Under the pieces are notes generated by a model that was not told the DNA's origin, ran no database searches, and was given only the letters and a program-made list of their open reading frames with translations. A DNA stretch of 55,474 nt from Rhodanobacter denitrificans. Its GTDB lineage: Bacteria > Pseudomonadota > Gammaproteobacteria > Xanthomonadales > Rhodanobacteraceae. Of the stretch, positions 18,586-27,582 are shown one piece after another; the first letter of the stretch is position 1, and the number at the start of each line of letters is the position of its first letter. Made by a program: the position numbers and the translations under genes. The DNA lies in contig JAFIHF010000047.1 in the NCBI GenBank assembly GCA_017848855.1, positions 1 to 55,474 on the forward strand, given 5' to 3'.

Positions 18586-21173
18586 GGCGCCAGCACCTCG
18601 CGGCCTTCGATGGTGAACGTGGCGGCGACGCCCGCGGCATCGTCGGGTTGGCCTCCGTCGATGAAAACGCGGTAACGACCGGGTTCGACCGCGCGCGTGC
18701 CGTCGGCATCGACGCTGCTCAGGTCGCGCGGCGTCAGCGTGAAGCGCACGCGCCGGCGTTCGCCTGCAGCCAGATGCACGCGACGGAAACCGACCAGCGC
18801 ATGCCGCGGCGCCAGCGGCGACGGCGGATAGTCCAGATACACCTGCACGACCTCGTCGCCGGCACGCGCGCCGGTGTTGCGCAGCTCGGCGTCGACCGTG
18901 AGCGAAGCGCCGGCTTTCAGCGCCGTCGTCGACAGCGCCGGCGCGGCGTAGGCGAAGCGCGTGTAGCTCAGCCCGTAGCCGAACGGATACAGCGGCGTGC
19001 CGCGGAAGTAGCGATAAGTGCGCCCGGTCATCGCGTAGCTGGTGAACGGCGGCAGGTCGCGCACCGTGCGATAGAACGTCACCGGCAGGCGGCCGCCGGG
19101 ATTGGTGTCGCCAGCCAGCGCCTGCGCGATCGCGGTGCCGCCGGCCTGGCCCGGATACCACGCGGCGAGGATCGCGTCGGCATGTTGTTTCGCCCAGTCC
19201 AGCGCCACCGCGCCGCCGGACATCAGCACCACCACCAGCGGCTTGCCGGAGGCCGCGGCACGTTCCAGCAGCGCGCGTTGCGGCGCCGGCAAGGCGAGAT
19301 CGGTGCGGTCGCCGCCATCGAAGCCGGGCACGTCGATCTGCAGCGCCTCGCCTTCCACATCGGGCGACAGCCCTACGAACGCGACCACCGCATCGGCCGC
19401 CTTGACCGCGCGCTCGGCCTCGGCCGACAGTGCCGTCGCCGGCGCCTGCCACTCCAGGCGCACGCCCTGGTCGCGGCTGCGATGCACGAGTTCCAGCCGC
19501 AGCGCATGCGGCCGCGCGTCGGCGAAATGCAGCTTCGCCTGCATGTGTGCGCCATCGCCGTCGTCTGCGAGGACCGGCTTGCCGTCCAGATACAAATGCA
19601 CCGCGTCGTGCACCTTGCAGCCATAGCAGCGATCCAGATGCACCGCCAGTATGTAGTCGCCCGCCCCCGGCGGCAGCAGCTCGCCACTCCAGCGCACGGC
19701 GTAATGACCGATGCCGAGGCCGGCGGCCGGCGCCACGCGATCCCAGTCGAAATCGATGCGGCGGTCGGTGCGGACGAGGCGCGGCGTGCCGCGGAAATCC
19801 GTGTTCGCGTAGTACGCACCGTTGAGGCCGACTGCGCCATCTTTGGTGTGCAACGCGGTTTCCGGCACCGGAATCGACACGCCGGCCGCCACCGGCGCGC
19901 CTTGCGTATAGTTCACGCGATCCGCACCGAAGCGTGCACGCAATCCTTCAAGCGGCGTCACCGGCGCGCGCGCGGTACCGTGGTAGTTCGCCTCCAGCGT
20001 GTCCAGCGTGTCCGCGTCCGGGCCGATCACCGCGAGGCGCAGGCCGGGACGCAGCGGCAGCGTGTCGTGCGCGTTTTTCAGCAGCACCAGCGACTCCTGC
20101 GCCGCGCGCAAGGCGAGCGCGCGATGCGCGGCGCTGTCGATGTCGGCGGCGCCGAGCCGCGCATAGGGATCGCCACCACCGAGCTCGCCGAGGCGATAGC
20201 GTGCGGTGAACAGGCGGACGAGCGATGCGTCCAGCGCGGATTCGGCCACGTCGCCCTGCTGCACGGCCTTGGCCAGGCTGCCGTAGGTGTGGCCGCAGTC
20301 GAGATCGGTGCCGGCACGCAACGCTGCGACGGATGCCTGCGCATCGTCGGGCTTGTAGTGGTGGAAGGCCGCGATGTTGCCCACCGCGTCGCAGTCGGAC
20401 ACCACGTAGCCGTTGAAGCCCCAGTCCTTGCGCAGGCGCGTGTCCAGCAGCGCGGCGTTCGCGCACATCGGCACGCCGTCCAACGCGTTGTAGGAACACA
20501 TCAGCGAGCCGGCGCCGCCTTCGGTGATCGCGGCGCGGAACGCCGGCAGGTAGCTGTCTTCCAGATCGTGCGGCGAGACTGCCGCGTCGAAGCCGTCGCG
20601 GCCACGCTCCGGCCCGCTGTGCGCCACGAAATGCTTGGGTGTGGCGATCGCGCGCGGATGCCGCGGATCGTCGCCCTGGATGCCGCGCACGAAGGCCACC
20701 GCAAGGCGGCCGGTGAGGAACGGATCCTCGCCGTAGGTTTCCTGGCCGCGCCCCCAGCGCGGATCGCGGTCGATATTGATGTTCGGCGACCAGATCGTCA
20801 GGCCCTGGTAGCGCCCGTGCGCCTGCCCCGCGCCGACCAGGTTGAACTTCGCGCGCGCCTCGACCGCCACCGTCGTGCCCACGGCCTCAAGCAGCGGCGC
20901 ATCCCAACTCGCGGCCAGGCCGATGGCTTGCGGGAACACGGTGGCGTAACCGTCGCGCGCATTGCCGTGCAGGCCCTCGTTCCACCAGTCGTAGGCGGGC
21001 ACGCCCAGCCGCGGAATCGCCGGCGCATCGTTCTGCAACTGCGCCACTTTTTCCGCCAGCGTCATCTTCGCCACCAGCGCCTTCGCGCGGGCGGACGCAT
21101 CCTGCGCTTGCGCCACGCCGACCGTCGCCAGCAGCAACGCGGCCAACACGGCGCGGGCAGCGACCGGCTTCAC
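18582..21173 (-). CDS. GH3 beta-xylosidase/beta-glucosidase with PA14 insert (NixI-like)
   Basis: 863 residues from a GTG start at 21173 that overlaps the GH2 stop (GTGA, 21170-21173). Sec signal about 1-24 ending AQAQ. The GH3 N-terminal barrel contains WSPNINIDRDPRWGRGQETY, KHFVAHSGPERGRD and nucleophile D260 in GYVVSDCDAVG. A PA14-like carbohydrate-binding insert (about 430-570) splits the second GH3 domain, and an FnIII-like domain closes the protein. The architecture fits bacterial beta-xylosidases; NixI of the X. campestris N-glycan cluster is a GH3 beta-1,2-xylosidase. No strong ribosome-binding site precedes the GTG, consistent with coupling to GH2. Substrate assignment is by synteny. 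Confidence 0.9.
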   Translation of the reverse strand: MKPVAARAVLAALLLATVGVAQAQDASARAKALVAKMTLAEKVAQLQNDAPAIPRLGVPAYDWWNEGLHGNARDGYATVFPQAIGLAASWDAPLLEAVGTTVAVEARAKFNLVGAGQAHGRYQGLTIWSPNINIDRDPRWGRGQETYGEDPFLTGRLAVAFVRGIQGDDPRHPRAIATPKHFVAHSGPERGRDGFDAAVSPHDLEDSYLPAFRAAITEGGAGSLMCSYNALDGVPMCANAALLDTRLRKDWGFNGYVVSDCDAVGNIAAFHHYKPDDAQASVAALRAGTDLDCGHTYGSLAKAVQQGDVAESALDASLVRLFTARYRLGELGGGDPYARLGAADIDSAAHRALALRAAQESLVLLKNAHDTLPLRPGLRLAVIGPDADTLDTLEANYHGTARAPVTPLEGLRARFGADRVNYTQGAPVAAGVSIPVPETALHTKDGAVGLNGAYYANTDFRGTPRLVRTDRRIDFDWDRVAPAAGLGIGHYAVRWSGELLPPGAGDYILAVHLDRCYGCKVHDAVHLYLDGKPVLADDGDGAHMQAKLHFADARPHALRLELVHRSRDQGVRLEWQAPATALSAEAERAVKAADAVVAFVGLSPDVEGEALQIDVPGFDGGDRTDLALPAPQRALLERAAASGKPLVVVLMSGGAVALDWAKQHADAILAAWYPGQAGGTAIAQALAGDTNPGGRLPVTFYRTVRDLPPFTSYAMTGRTYRYFRGTPLYPFGYGLSYTRFAYAAPALSTTALKAGASLTVDAELRNTGARAGDEVVQVYLDYPPSPLAPRHALVGFRRVHLAAGERRRVRFTLTPRDLSSVDADGTRAVEPGRYRVFIDGGQPDDAAGVAATFTIEGREVLAP

Positions 21174-23866
21174 GGCGCAGCCACCGTGGCGCCGTACAGG
21201 CTGCGCAGTCGCAACGCCTTGCGCAGCGCGGCGGGATCGGCCTTGCTGTCCACCTGCAAAGTCACCGACTCGCCCGGAAGCAGGTTGAAGGCATCGTCGG
21301 ACAGGCGCGCGTCGAGCTCGCCGAAATCGACCCACACCTCGCGCGCGAAACGCTGCGCGCTCACCGTGAGGCTGCGCCCGTCGGCGGACAGTTCGGCATG
21401 CAGACCGGGATCGGGCAGTTGCAGATCCTTCGCCGGTTCGAAATACACCAGGTGGCGGCTGAGCGGCTGGCCGTGATCGAGCAGCTCGAACACCGCCACC
21501 GTGCGATGCGGATCGGCGCCGTGCAGCAGTTGCGCGTCGCCGTAGTCGCCGGCCGGCGTGCTGGCCAGCGGCGCGACCTGCGCCGCCTGCGTGTGTTCCC
21601 ACAACGTCTTGCCGTCCATGTCCAGCACGCGCACGCGCAGTTCGGCAGCGAGTGGCGTGCTGCGGTCGGACACCAGCGACACCTTCGTGCGGCCGTCCTT
21701 GCGGATCGCCACCACCCGCAGCGACGCGTAGAAGCGCTTCGCGTGGTACTGCAGCGCCTTCCAGCGGCCGGCGTAGTCGATGCTGGACCAGGTGATACCG
21801 GGCCACACGTCGTCGAGCTGCCAGTACAGCGAACCCATGCTCCGCGGACGCGCGGCGCGCAGATGCTCGGCGGCCAGCTGTATGCCCTCGGCCTGCATCA
21901 CTTGGCTCAGGTAGACCAGCGCGGCGAAATCCTTCGGCTTGCCGTACTCGCGCTCCACGTACATCAGCAGGCGCTGGTTGCCCTTGCCGTGGTCGAACTT
22001 CTGGTGCGCGCGCAGCACGGGCGAATCGATGGTGAGGTCGGACGGTTCGAGCGCGCTGCGCAGCGTCGCCAGCGCCGGGAAGGATTGCAGGCCGTATTCG
22101 GACTGGAAGCGCGGCGTGACGTCGAGGTAGGCGCTGGCTGGCAGCGCGTCGCCCGACCACACGTTCCAGTAGTGGTAGTCGCCGTCGTCGAGCACGTTGG
22201 CCTTGCTGTCGTAGTCGCTGCTCGGCGTGCTCGGCCAGTACGGCACGTCGGGCGATTTCGTCTTCACCACGTCGCGCAGCGTGTGGTCGAACAGCTCGCG
22301 CATGCCCTGCTCGACGCGCGCGCTCTCGGCCTCGCCTTGCGCCTTCTGGAAATCCAGGCTGGTGCCCCAGGATTCCCACGCGGTCTCGACCTCGTTGTTG
22401 CCGACCCACACCACGATGGAGGGATGGTCGCGCAGGCGATCCACCTGCTCGATCGCCTCGGCACGCGCGTTGTCGCGGAACGCCTGGTCGTAGGGCGGGA
22501 TCGCGCCGCCGAACATGAAGTCCTGCCACACCATCAGGCCCAGCCTGTCGGCCTCGGCGTAGAACGCGTCTTCGAGGTAATAGCCGCCGCCCCACACGCG
22601 CAGCATGTTCATGTTGGCGTCGCGCGCGGATTCCAACATCGCGGTTATGCGCGCTGGCGTGACGCGGTTCGGCAAGCTGTCCATCGGGATGAAGTTCGCG
22701 CCCTTGGCGAAGATCGGCACGCCGTTCACCACGAAGGCGAAGCTCCTGCCCCACTGGTCCTTCTCGCGCAGCAACTCCACGCTGCGCAGGCCGGTGCGGC
22801 GCTCCGCGCTGGCCACCACGTCGCCGTGCAGCGCGACCTCGACATGGAAGTCGTACAGGTTCGGCGCGCCGTAGCCCACCGGCCACCAGCGCTGCGGATG
22901 GGCGATCTCGAACGGCAAGTCCACGCGGTTGCTGCCGGCCTTCAAGACCACCTCGCGTTGCAGCGACTGCGTGCTGCCGTCCGGCGCGCGCCAGCGCAAC
23001 GTGACCTGCGCCGGGCTCGCCGCATCGGCATCGATGGCCAGTTGCGCCTGCAGTTGCGCGACATCCGCGCTGACCTTCGGCTGGGCGATATGGAAATCCG
23101 CGAGGCGCAGCGCATCCCAGCTTTCCAGCTTCACGTCCTGCCAGATACCTTCGGTGACGATGCGCGGGCCCCAGTCCCAGCCGTACTGCCAGGCGGCCTT
23201 GCGCACGTAGTTCGCTGTCTGTTTGCCCTCGGGCTCGTCGCCGAAGGCCGAGTCGAATTCGCCCGGCAGCGCGTAGGGCTGCTTCAGCAGCCAAGGCTGC
23301 AGGCGCGCGATCGGCGAATGCAGGGTGATTTCCAGCGTGTTCGCGCCCGCGTGCAGCCACGCCTTCGCCGGCACGCGCCAGCGGCGGAACATGTTGTCGG
23401 CGGCGAGCAGCTTGTGGCCGTTGAGCGAAACGTCGGCGAAGGTGTCCAGCCCATCGAACACGAGATCGACATGGCGGCGCGCCAGCGTGGCCGCGTCCAC
23501 GTTGAACTGCGTGTGGTACTGCCAATCGGACAGGCCGACCCACTGGATCTTCGCCTCGTTGTCGCGCCAGTACGGATCAGGCAGCAGCTTCGCGGCCAGC
23601 AGGTCGGTCTGCACCGTGCCGGGCACGTTCGCCGGCAGCCAGTGCGTGGCCTGCGGATGCGCCGCGGCGTGGTGGTCGCCGGGCGCGAGGCGGAACTGCC
23701 AGCCGGTGTCCAGCGATTGCGTCGCCAGCGACGACGCCAGGCCCGGCAGCGGCGCGGCCAGCAGCAGCGCGAGGACGGCGCCTGCCAGCCGGCGCCCGCA
23801 ACCGTTCGACTGTCCATGCTTACAGCGCTGCGTGGATACTTCCCTCGCGCGCCGCGCCACCCGCAT
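21170..23866 (-). CDS. GH2 beta-mannosidase, exported
   Basis: 898 residues. GH2 jelly-roll (LDTGWQFRL onward; DPYWRDNEAKIQWVG and DGLDTFADVSLNGH), immunoglobulin-like domain, and TIM barrel with NNEVETAWESWG (acid/base E492) and RFQSEYGLQSFP (nucleophile E590). FIPMDSLPNR and WGGGYYLEDAFY are typical of beta-mannosidases. The start at 23866 is chosen because AGAGGGGGAGG lies 8 bases upstream; ATGs at 23872 and 23899 are worse placed. A long basic n-region precedes the Sec hydrophobic core AGAVLALLLAAP. Would cleave the core Man-beta-1,4-GlcNAc bond. First gene of the four-hydrolase operon; operator D lies 89 bases upstream. Confidence 0.92.
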   Translation of the reverse strand: MRVARRAREVSTQRCKHGQSNGCGRRLAGAVLALLLAAPLPGLASSLATQSLDTGWQFRLAPGDHHAAAHPQATHWLPANVPGTVQTDLLAAKLLPDPYWRDNEAKIQWVGLSDWQYHTQFNVDAATLARRHVDLVFDGLDTFADVSLNGHKLLAADNMFRRWRVPAKAWLHAGANTLEITLHSPIARLQPWLLKQPYALPGEFDSAFGDEPEGKQTANYVRKAAWQYGWDWGPRIVTEGIWQDVKLESWDALRLADFHIAQPKVSADVAQLQAQLAIDADAASPAQVTLRWRAPDGSTQSLQREVVLKAGSNRVDLPFEIAHPQRWWPVGYGAPNLYDFHVEVALHGDVVASAERRTGLRSVELLREKDQWGRSFAFVVNGVPIFAKGANFIPMDSLPNRVTPARITAMLESARDANMNMLRVWGGGYYLEDAFYAEADRLGLMVWQDFMFGGAIPPYDQAFRDNARAEAIEQVDRLRDHPSIVVWVGNNEVETAWESWGTSLDFQKAQGEAESARVEQGMRELFDHTLRDVVKTKSPDVPYWPSTPSSDYDSKANVLDDGDYHYWNVWSGDALPASAYLDVTPRFQSEYGLQSFPALATLRSALEPSDLTIDSPVLRAHQKFDHGKGNQRLLMYVEREYGKPKDFAALVYLSQVMQAEGIQLAAEHLRAARPRSMGSLYWQLDDVWPGITWSSIDYAGRWKALQYHAKRFYASLRVVAIRKDGRTKVSLVSDRSTPLAAELRVRVLDMDGKTLWEHTQAAQVAPLASTPAGDYGDAQLLHGADPHRTVAVFELLDHGQPLSRHLVYFEPAKDLQLPDPGLHAELSADGRSLTVSAQRFAREVWVDFGELDARLSDDAFNLLPGESVTLQVDSKADPAALRKALRLRSLYGATVAAP

Positions 23867-23954
23867 TGCCATCGCCTCCCCCTCTGCTCTCGCCCGCATG
23901 CCGGGAACCGCCGTGCCGTGCCCGCAAGCGGCGCCGCGCGATCGCCATCCATCG

Positions 23955-23970
23955 ATTTAGATCGATCCAT
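23955..23970. promoter_or_regulatory. Predicted LacI-family operator D (GH2-GH3-GH125-GH92 operon)
   Basis: ATTTAGATCGATCCAT, identical in its first 13 bases to operator C and fitting ATTTNGATCGWTCYAW. It lies 89 bases upstream of the GH2 start and 145 bases past the serine hydrolase stop, so it belongs to the hydrolase operon promoter. Confidence 0.68.
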
Positions 23971-24115
23971 GCGAAAGCTAGCACCGAATCCGACCGCAGC
24001 GCATGCCGCGCTGCAAAATTCGGGCGCGAAATCGCGGAAGCGCCGGCCCATGGACACTTCAACCGATCCAAAACCGACACATACATGGCAGCCATCGCTG
24101 CGCCGCCAAACCGGC

Positions 24116-26077
24116 TCAGTAGTTCAAGTGCAGGCTCAGCAGATGCAGGCTGCCGACGAACCACAGCGTGGCGAGGCAGGCCGCGAACAGGGCGAGGCTG
24201 TTGAGCTTGCGCCACCAGCCGCCCGGCGCACGCCACGCATGCCAGGCATTCATCGCCGCGGCGGCGATGCCGAGGATCGCCAGCACCCCGAGCAGCTGGA
24301 TCAGCCGCAGGCTGCCGTCGAGGCCGCTGCCGAAACTCGCGATATCGGCATCGCTGCGTGCCGCCACCCAACCCCAGCCGGCATAGAACAACAGGTTCGC
24401 GATCGCCGCCACGCGGCTCAGCCGATACCAGAGCCGCGCCCGCCCCGCCAGCGCGAACGGCTTGCCGCAGGCGCGGCGCACCAGCGCAGCCACCGGCCAC
24501 AGCAGCGCGGCGAGCGCGAACACCAGCATGATGACGGCCAGCTGCGGCAGGTTCCACGCCGCCGAATGCCAGGCCGGCACCGGCAGGAACACCATCACCG
24601 GCGACAGCGCGTCGATCGAGATCCAGCGCACCCGGCCATGCTCCACCCGCGCGCCGAGCTGCTCGCGGCCGTCCACGTCGCGCCAGCGGAACGGTGCCAC
24701 TTCGCGCCAGTGCCGCGGCTGGCCGGCGAGGTTGTGGAAATCCGGCGTCACCAGCTCGCCGTTCGCCGCCTGCTCGATGCGCACCTGCGCGAACAGGCCC
24801 GACATCGCCATGAAGTTCGACACTGAGGCGCGGCTGTTCGCGTAGCGCCCCACCAGCAGTGCGCCGTCCTGGCGCGCGCTCGCCGGCGCGGGCTGCGCCA
24901 CTTCCGGCGGCGGCGGGAAATAGCGGTCGGCGAAGCCGTCCAGCAGCTGCTTGCGCAGGCCGCCGTCCTCGCGGCCGTCGATGGACACGAACACACCCAC
25001 GCCCTGCTGCGGGAACAGCGCCAGCTCGCTGTGGAACCACTGGGTGTCGCCGGCGTGGCCGAGGATCTCCTGGCCGTTGCGGTCCATGTGGTAGAAGCCC
25101 AGCGCCATCGCGCGCAGGCCGGGCACCGCGGCGCGGCGGTAATCGAACATCTCGCGCAGCGTGGCGGGCGCGAGCATGGTCGCACCGTCGACACTGCCGC
25201 CTTGCAACGCGGCGAGCATGAAGCGCGCCATCGCCTCGCCGCTGGCCGACAACGCACCGGCCGCCGCCGCGTTCACCAGCTCGAACGGTTTGGGCGGCGC
25301 GCCGGCGCGCGCATAACCCTTCGCCATGTGCGGCGCCAGTGCGGCCGGCAGCGGTTGGCGGAACGTCGCGTACTGCATGCCCAGCGGTTTCAGCACATGT
25401 TGCTCGACGTAATCGTCGAACGGCTGGCCGGACACGCGCTGCACGATGTAGCCCGCCAGCGCCGCGCCGTAGTTGGAATACGCGGGCACCTGACCCGGCG
25501 GGTAGATGCGTTCGGGCACCCACTCCTTCACCCATGCCGCGTTGCCAAGGTAGTGCTGCGGATCGGCGGCGAACAGGTTCTTGATCGCCTCCTCGAAGCC
25601 CGGCGTGTGCGTCATCAGCTCGCGCAGCGTCACCGGCTGGCCGTCGCGCGGCGGGATTTTGAAATCCAGGTACTTGTTCACGTCCGCATCGAGATCGAGC
25701 TTGCCCTGCTCCACCAGCTGCATCACCGCGGTCCAGGTGAACAGCTTGGAGATCGAGCCGACGCGGAACAGCGTGGTGGCCGGATCCACCGGCTGGCGCG
25801 CCGCCACGTCGGCGTGGCCGTAGCCCTTCGCCAGCAGCACCCGGCCGTCCTTGACGACCACCACCACCGCGCCGGCGAGATCGTTCTTCTTCAAGCCGTA
25901 CGGCAGCAGGCCATCCAGCCACGCCCCAGCATCGTCCGCCGTCAGCGGATGCGCGCCCAGCGGCACCGGCTTCGGCGGCGCGTTCTCGGGCAACGGATGG
26001 ATCTCGATCTGCGCCGCGGCCACGCCGGCGAACAGCGACAGCAGCAGGCACAGCACGATGTGCGGCAAGCGGTTCAT
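24116..26077 (-). CDS. Serine hydrolase of the class C beta-lactamase family with C-terminal membrane segments
   Basis: 653 residues. Signal peptide MNRLPHIVLCLLLSLFAGVA to AAAQ, then a beta-lactamase/esterase domain with S108-x-x-K (GSISK) and Tyr200-Ser-Asn (AYSNYG), the two hallmark motifs of the penicillin-binding-protein-like serine hydrolases. HTPGFEEAIK and LGFYHMDRNG also fit this family. After about residue 490 come three to four hydrophobic segments (VMVFLPVPAWHSAAW, LAVIMLVFALAALLWPVAAL, NLLFYAGWGW, LGVLAILGIAAAAMNAW and a last one), anchoring it with the catalytic domain outside. Start chosen by the signal peptide and GGAAG upstream. Could be an esterase or peptidase; not a proven beta-lactamase. 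Relation to the glycan locus is unclear. Confidence 0.85.
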   Translation of the reverse strand: MNRLPHIVLCLLLSLFAGVAAAQIEIHPLPENAPPKPVPLGAHPLTADDAGAWLDGLLPYGLKKNDLAGAVVVVVKDGRVLLAKGYGHADVAARQPVDPATTLFRVGSISKLFTWTAVMQLVEQGKLDLDADVNKYLDFKIPPRDGQPVTLRELMTHTPGFEEAIKNLFAADPQHYLGNAAWVKEWVPERIYPPGQVPAYSNYGAALAGYIVQRVSGQPFDDYVEQHVLKPLGMQYATFRQPLPAALAPHMAKGYARAGAPPKPFELVNAAAAGALSASGEAMARFMLAALQGGSVDGATMLAPATLREMFDYRRAAVPGLRAMALGFYHMDRNGQEILGHAGDTQWFHSELALFPQQGVGVFVSIDGREDGGLRKQLLDGFADRYFPPPPEVAQPAPASARQDGALLVGRYANSRASVSNFMAMSGLFAQVRIEQAANGELVTPDFHNLAGQPRHWREVAPFRWRDVDGREQLGARVEHGRVRWISIDALSPVMVFLPVPAWHSAAWNLPQLAVIMLVFALAALLWPVAALVRRACGKPFALAGRARLWYRLSRVAAIANLLFYAGWGWVAARSDADIASFGSGLDGSLRLIQLLGVLAILGIAAAAMNAWHAWRAPGGWWRKLNSLALFAACLATLWFVGSLHLLSLHLNY

Positions 26078-26185
26078 GGGCGGCTTCCACGAGACACGGG
26101 CGCCCATCCTGCCGGGACGACCCAGTGGATTTCGTGAACGGGATTGCGTGAACGGGGTTGCGGCAACGGCCAGCGCCAAAACGAA

Positions 26186-26205
26186 GGCCCGCAAAATCGC
26201 GGGCC
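26186..26205 (-). terminator. Hairpin terminator after ssb
   Basis: GGCCCGC (26186-26192), loop AAAATC, GCGGGCC (26199-26205). Read on the minus strand it is followed by TTCGTTTTGG, a weak T-rich tail, 24 bases past the ssb stop. Confidence 0.7.
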
Positions 26206-26229
26206 TGGATCGTCATGCAACCACGTTGC

Positions 26230-26751
26230 TCAGAACGGGATGTCGTCGTCCTCGAAGCCGCCGTTGTTGGCGGGCGCCGACGGTGCCGGCGCATTGCCGC
26301 CACGCGGCTGGTTGCCGTAGCCGCCGCCGTAGTTGCCGCCGCCCTGCGGGCGCTGGCCGCCCTGCGGACGTTCGCGCTGGAAGCCGCCGCCCGAACCGCC
26401 GCCTTCGCCGCCGCCACCGCTGCCCAGCATCTGCATCTCGTTGGCGATGATGTCGGTGGAGTAGCGCTCGATGCCGTCCTTGTCGGTGTACTTGTCGGTG
26501 CGCAGCGAACCTTCGATGTAGACCTGCCGGCCCTTCTTCAGGTACTCGCCGGCGATCTCGGCGAGCTTGCCGAACAGCTTCACGCGGTGCCATTCGGTGC
26601 GCTCCTGCTTCTCGCCGCTCTGCTTGTCGGTCCACTGTTCCGAGGTGGCGATGCGCAGGCTGGTGATGGCGGTGCCGCTGCCGGTGTAGCGGGTTTCCGG
26701 ATCGGCGCCGAGGTTGCCGACGATGATGACTTTGTTGATGCCGCGTGCCAT
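26230..26751 (-). CDS. ssb: Single-stranded DNA-binding protein
   Basis: 173 residues. N-terminal OB fold ([20 protein letters not shown] to about residue 110, with [18 protein letters not shown]), a Gly/Gln/Arg-rich flexible linker ([24 protein letters not shown]) and the acidic tip DDDIPF that recruits replication and repair enzymes. Length is normal for gammaproteobacterial SSB. Start at 26751 has AGGAAG 8 bases upstream. Monocistronic with its own hairpin terminator. Confidence 0.98.
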   Translation of the reverse strand: MARGINKVIIVGNLGADPETRYTGSGTAITSLRIATSEQWTDKQSGEKQERTEWHRVKLFGKLAEIAGEYLKKGRQVYIEGSLRTDKYTDKDGIERYSTDIIANEMQMLGSGGGGEGGGSGGGFQRERPQGGQRPQGGGNYGGGYGNQPRGGNAPAPSAPANNGGFEDDDIPF

Positions 26752-26892
26752 GGGCGTGCTTCCTGGGTTGGCCGGCCGCCTGTGAAGTGGGATGGCGGTC
26801 GGGGTTGGTGAGGTGGCCATCTTACCCTGTCGCCGGCCGGAAGCATCCGTCCCGCGCCGCAAGCCGCTGTCGGCCGCAGCCGACGGCTTCGT

Positions 26893-27582
26893 TCAGCCGA
26901 GGAAGCGGTAGCCCACCCCCGGCTCGGTCTTCAGCCAGCGCGGCTGGGCCGGATCGTCGCCCAGTTTCTGGCGCAGCTTGCCGATCACGATGCGCAGGTA
27001 CTGGCTGTCGGCGGTGTGGGTGGGGCCCCACACCTCACGCAGCAGCTGCGGCTGGGTCACCACGCGGCCGGCGTGGCGCAGCAAGAGCGCCAGCACGGCG
27101 TACTCCTTGCGGGTCAGCGCCAGCTCGGCGCCGTCCAGCCGCACTTCGCGGCGGCCGAGGTCGATGCTGAGCCGGCCGTCGTCCCAGCGCGGCGGCGCCT
27201 CTGGTTCGCCGGCCGGACGCTGGCGCAGCAGCGCGCGCAGCCGCGCCATCAGTTCCTGGATGCCGAACGGCTTGGTCACGTAGTCGTTGGCGCCGGCGTC
27301 CAGCGCGCGCACCTTCTCGGTCTCGGTGTCGCGCGCCGACAGCACCAGCACCGGCATCCGGCTCCACTGGCGCAGCTCGGCCAGCACCTCGTGGCCGTCG
27401 CGGTCGGGCAGGCCGAGGTCGAGGATCACCACGTCCGGGTTGCCGGTGGCGGCCTGCGCCAAGCCGTCGCCGGCGTTGGCGGCGAGCAGCACCTGATAGC
27501 CCTCGGCGCGCAGGCCGATGTCGAGGAAACGGCGGATCTGCGCCTCGTCGTCGATCACGAGGATGCGGGGAGATGCATTCAT
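26893..27582 (-). CDS. kdpE: Response regulator KdpE
   Basis: 229 residues, OmpR/PhoB type. Receiver domain (about 5-120) with D55 in VVILDLGLPDRDG and Lys in TKPFGIQEL, then a winged-helix output domain (about 130-228; ALTRKEYAVLALLLRHAGRV, YLRIVIGKLRQKL). Activates kdp transcription under potassium limitation or osmotic stress. ATG overlaps the kdpD stop (ATGA 27579-27582). Last gene of the kdp cluster. A GC hairpin without a T-run follows at about 26870-26890. Confidence 0.96.
   Translation of the reverse strand: MNASPRILVIDDEAQIRRFLDIGLRAEGYQVLLAANAGDGLAQAATGNPDVVILDLGLPDRDGHEVLAELRQWSRMPVLVLSARDTETEKVRALDAGANDYVTKPFGIQELMARLRALLRQRPAGEPEAPPRWDDGRLSIDLGRREVRLDGAELALTRKEYAVLALLLRHAGRVVTQPQLLREVWGPTHTADSQYLRIVIGKLRQKLGDDPAQPRWLKTEPGVGYRFLG

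Noticed and set aside
14660-18709. A single uninterrupted frame of 1349 codons that could suggest a larger GH92 fusion protein
   Set aside because: The upstream part is the out-of-frame reading of the GH125 gene; a Tat signal and ribosome-binding site at 17110 define the real start.
18582-23543. A 1653-codon open frame ending in the GH3 gene
   Set aside because: Its first 790 codons read the GH2 gene in the wrong frame; the GTG at 21173 followed by a signal peptide is the GH3 start.
26870-26890. GC hairpin after kdpE as a terminator
   Set aside because: The stem is good but no T-run follows on the minus strand, so it was not listed as a terminator.
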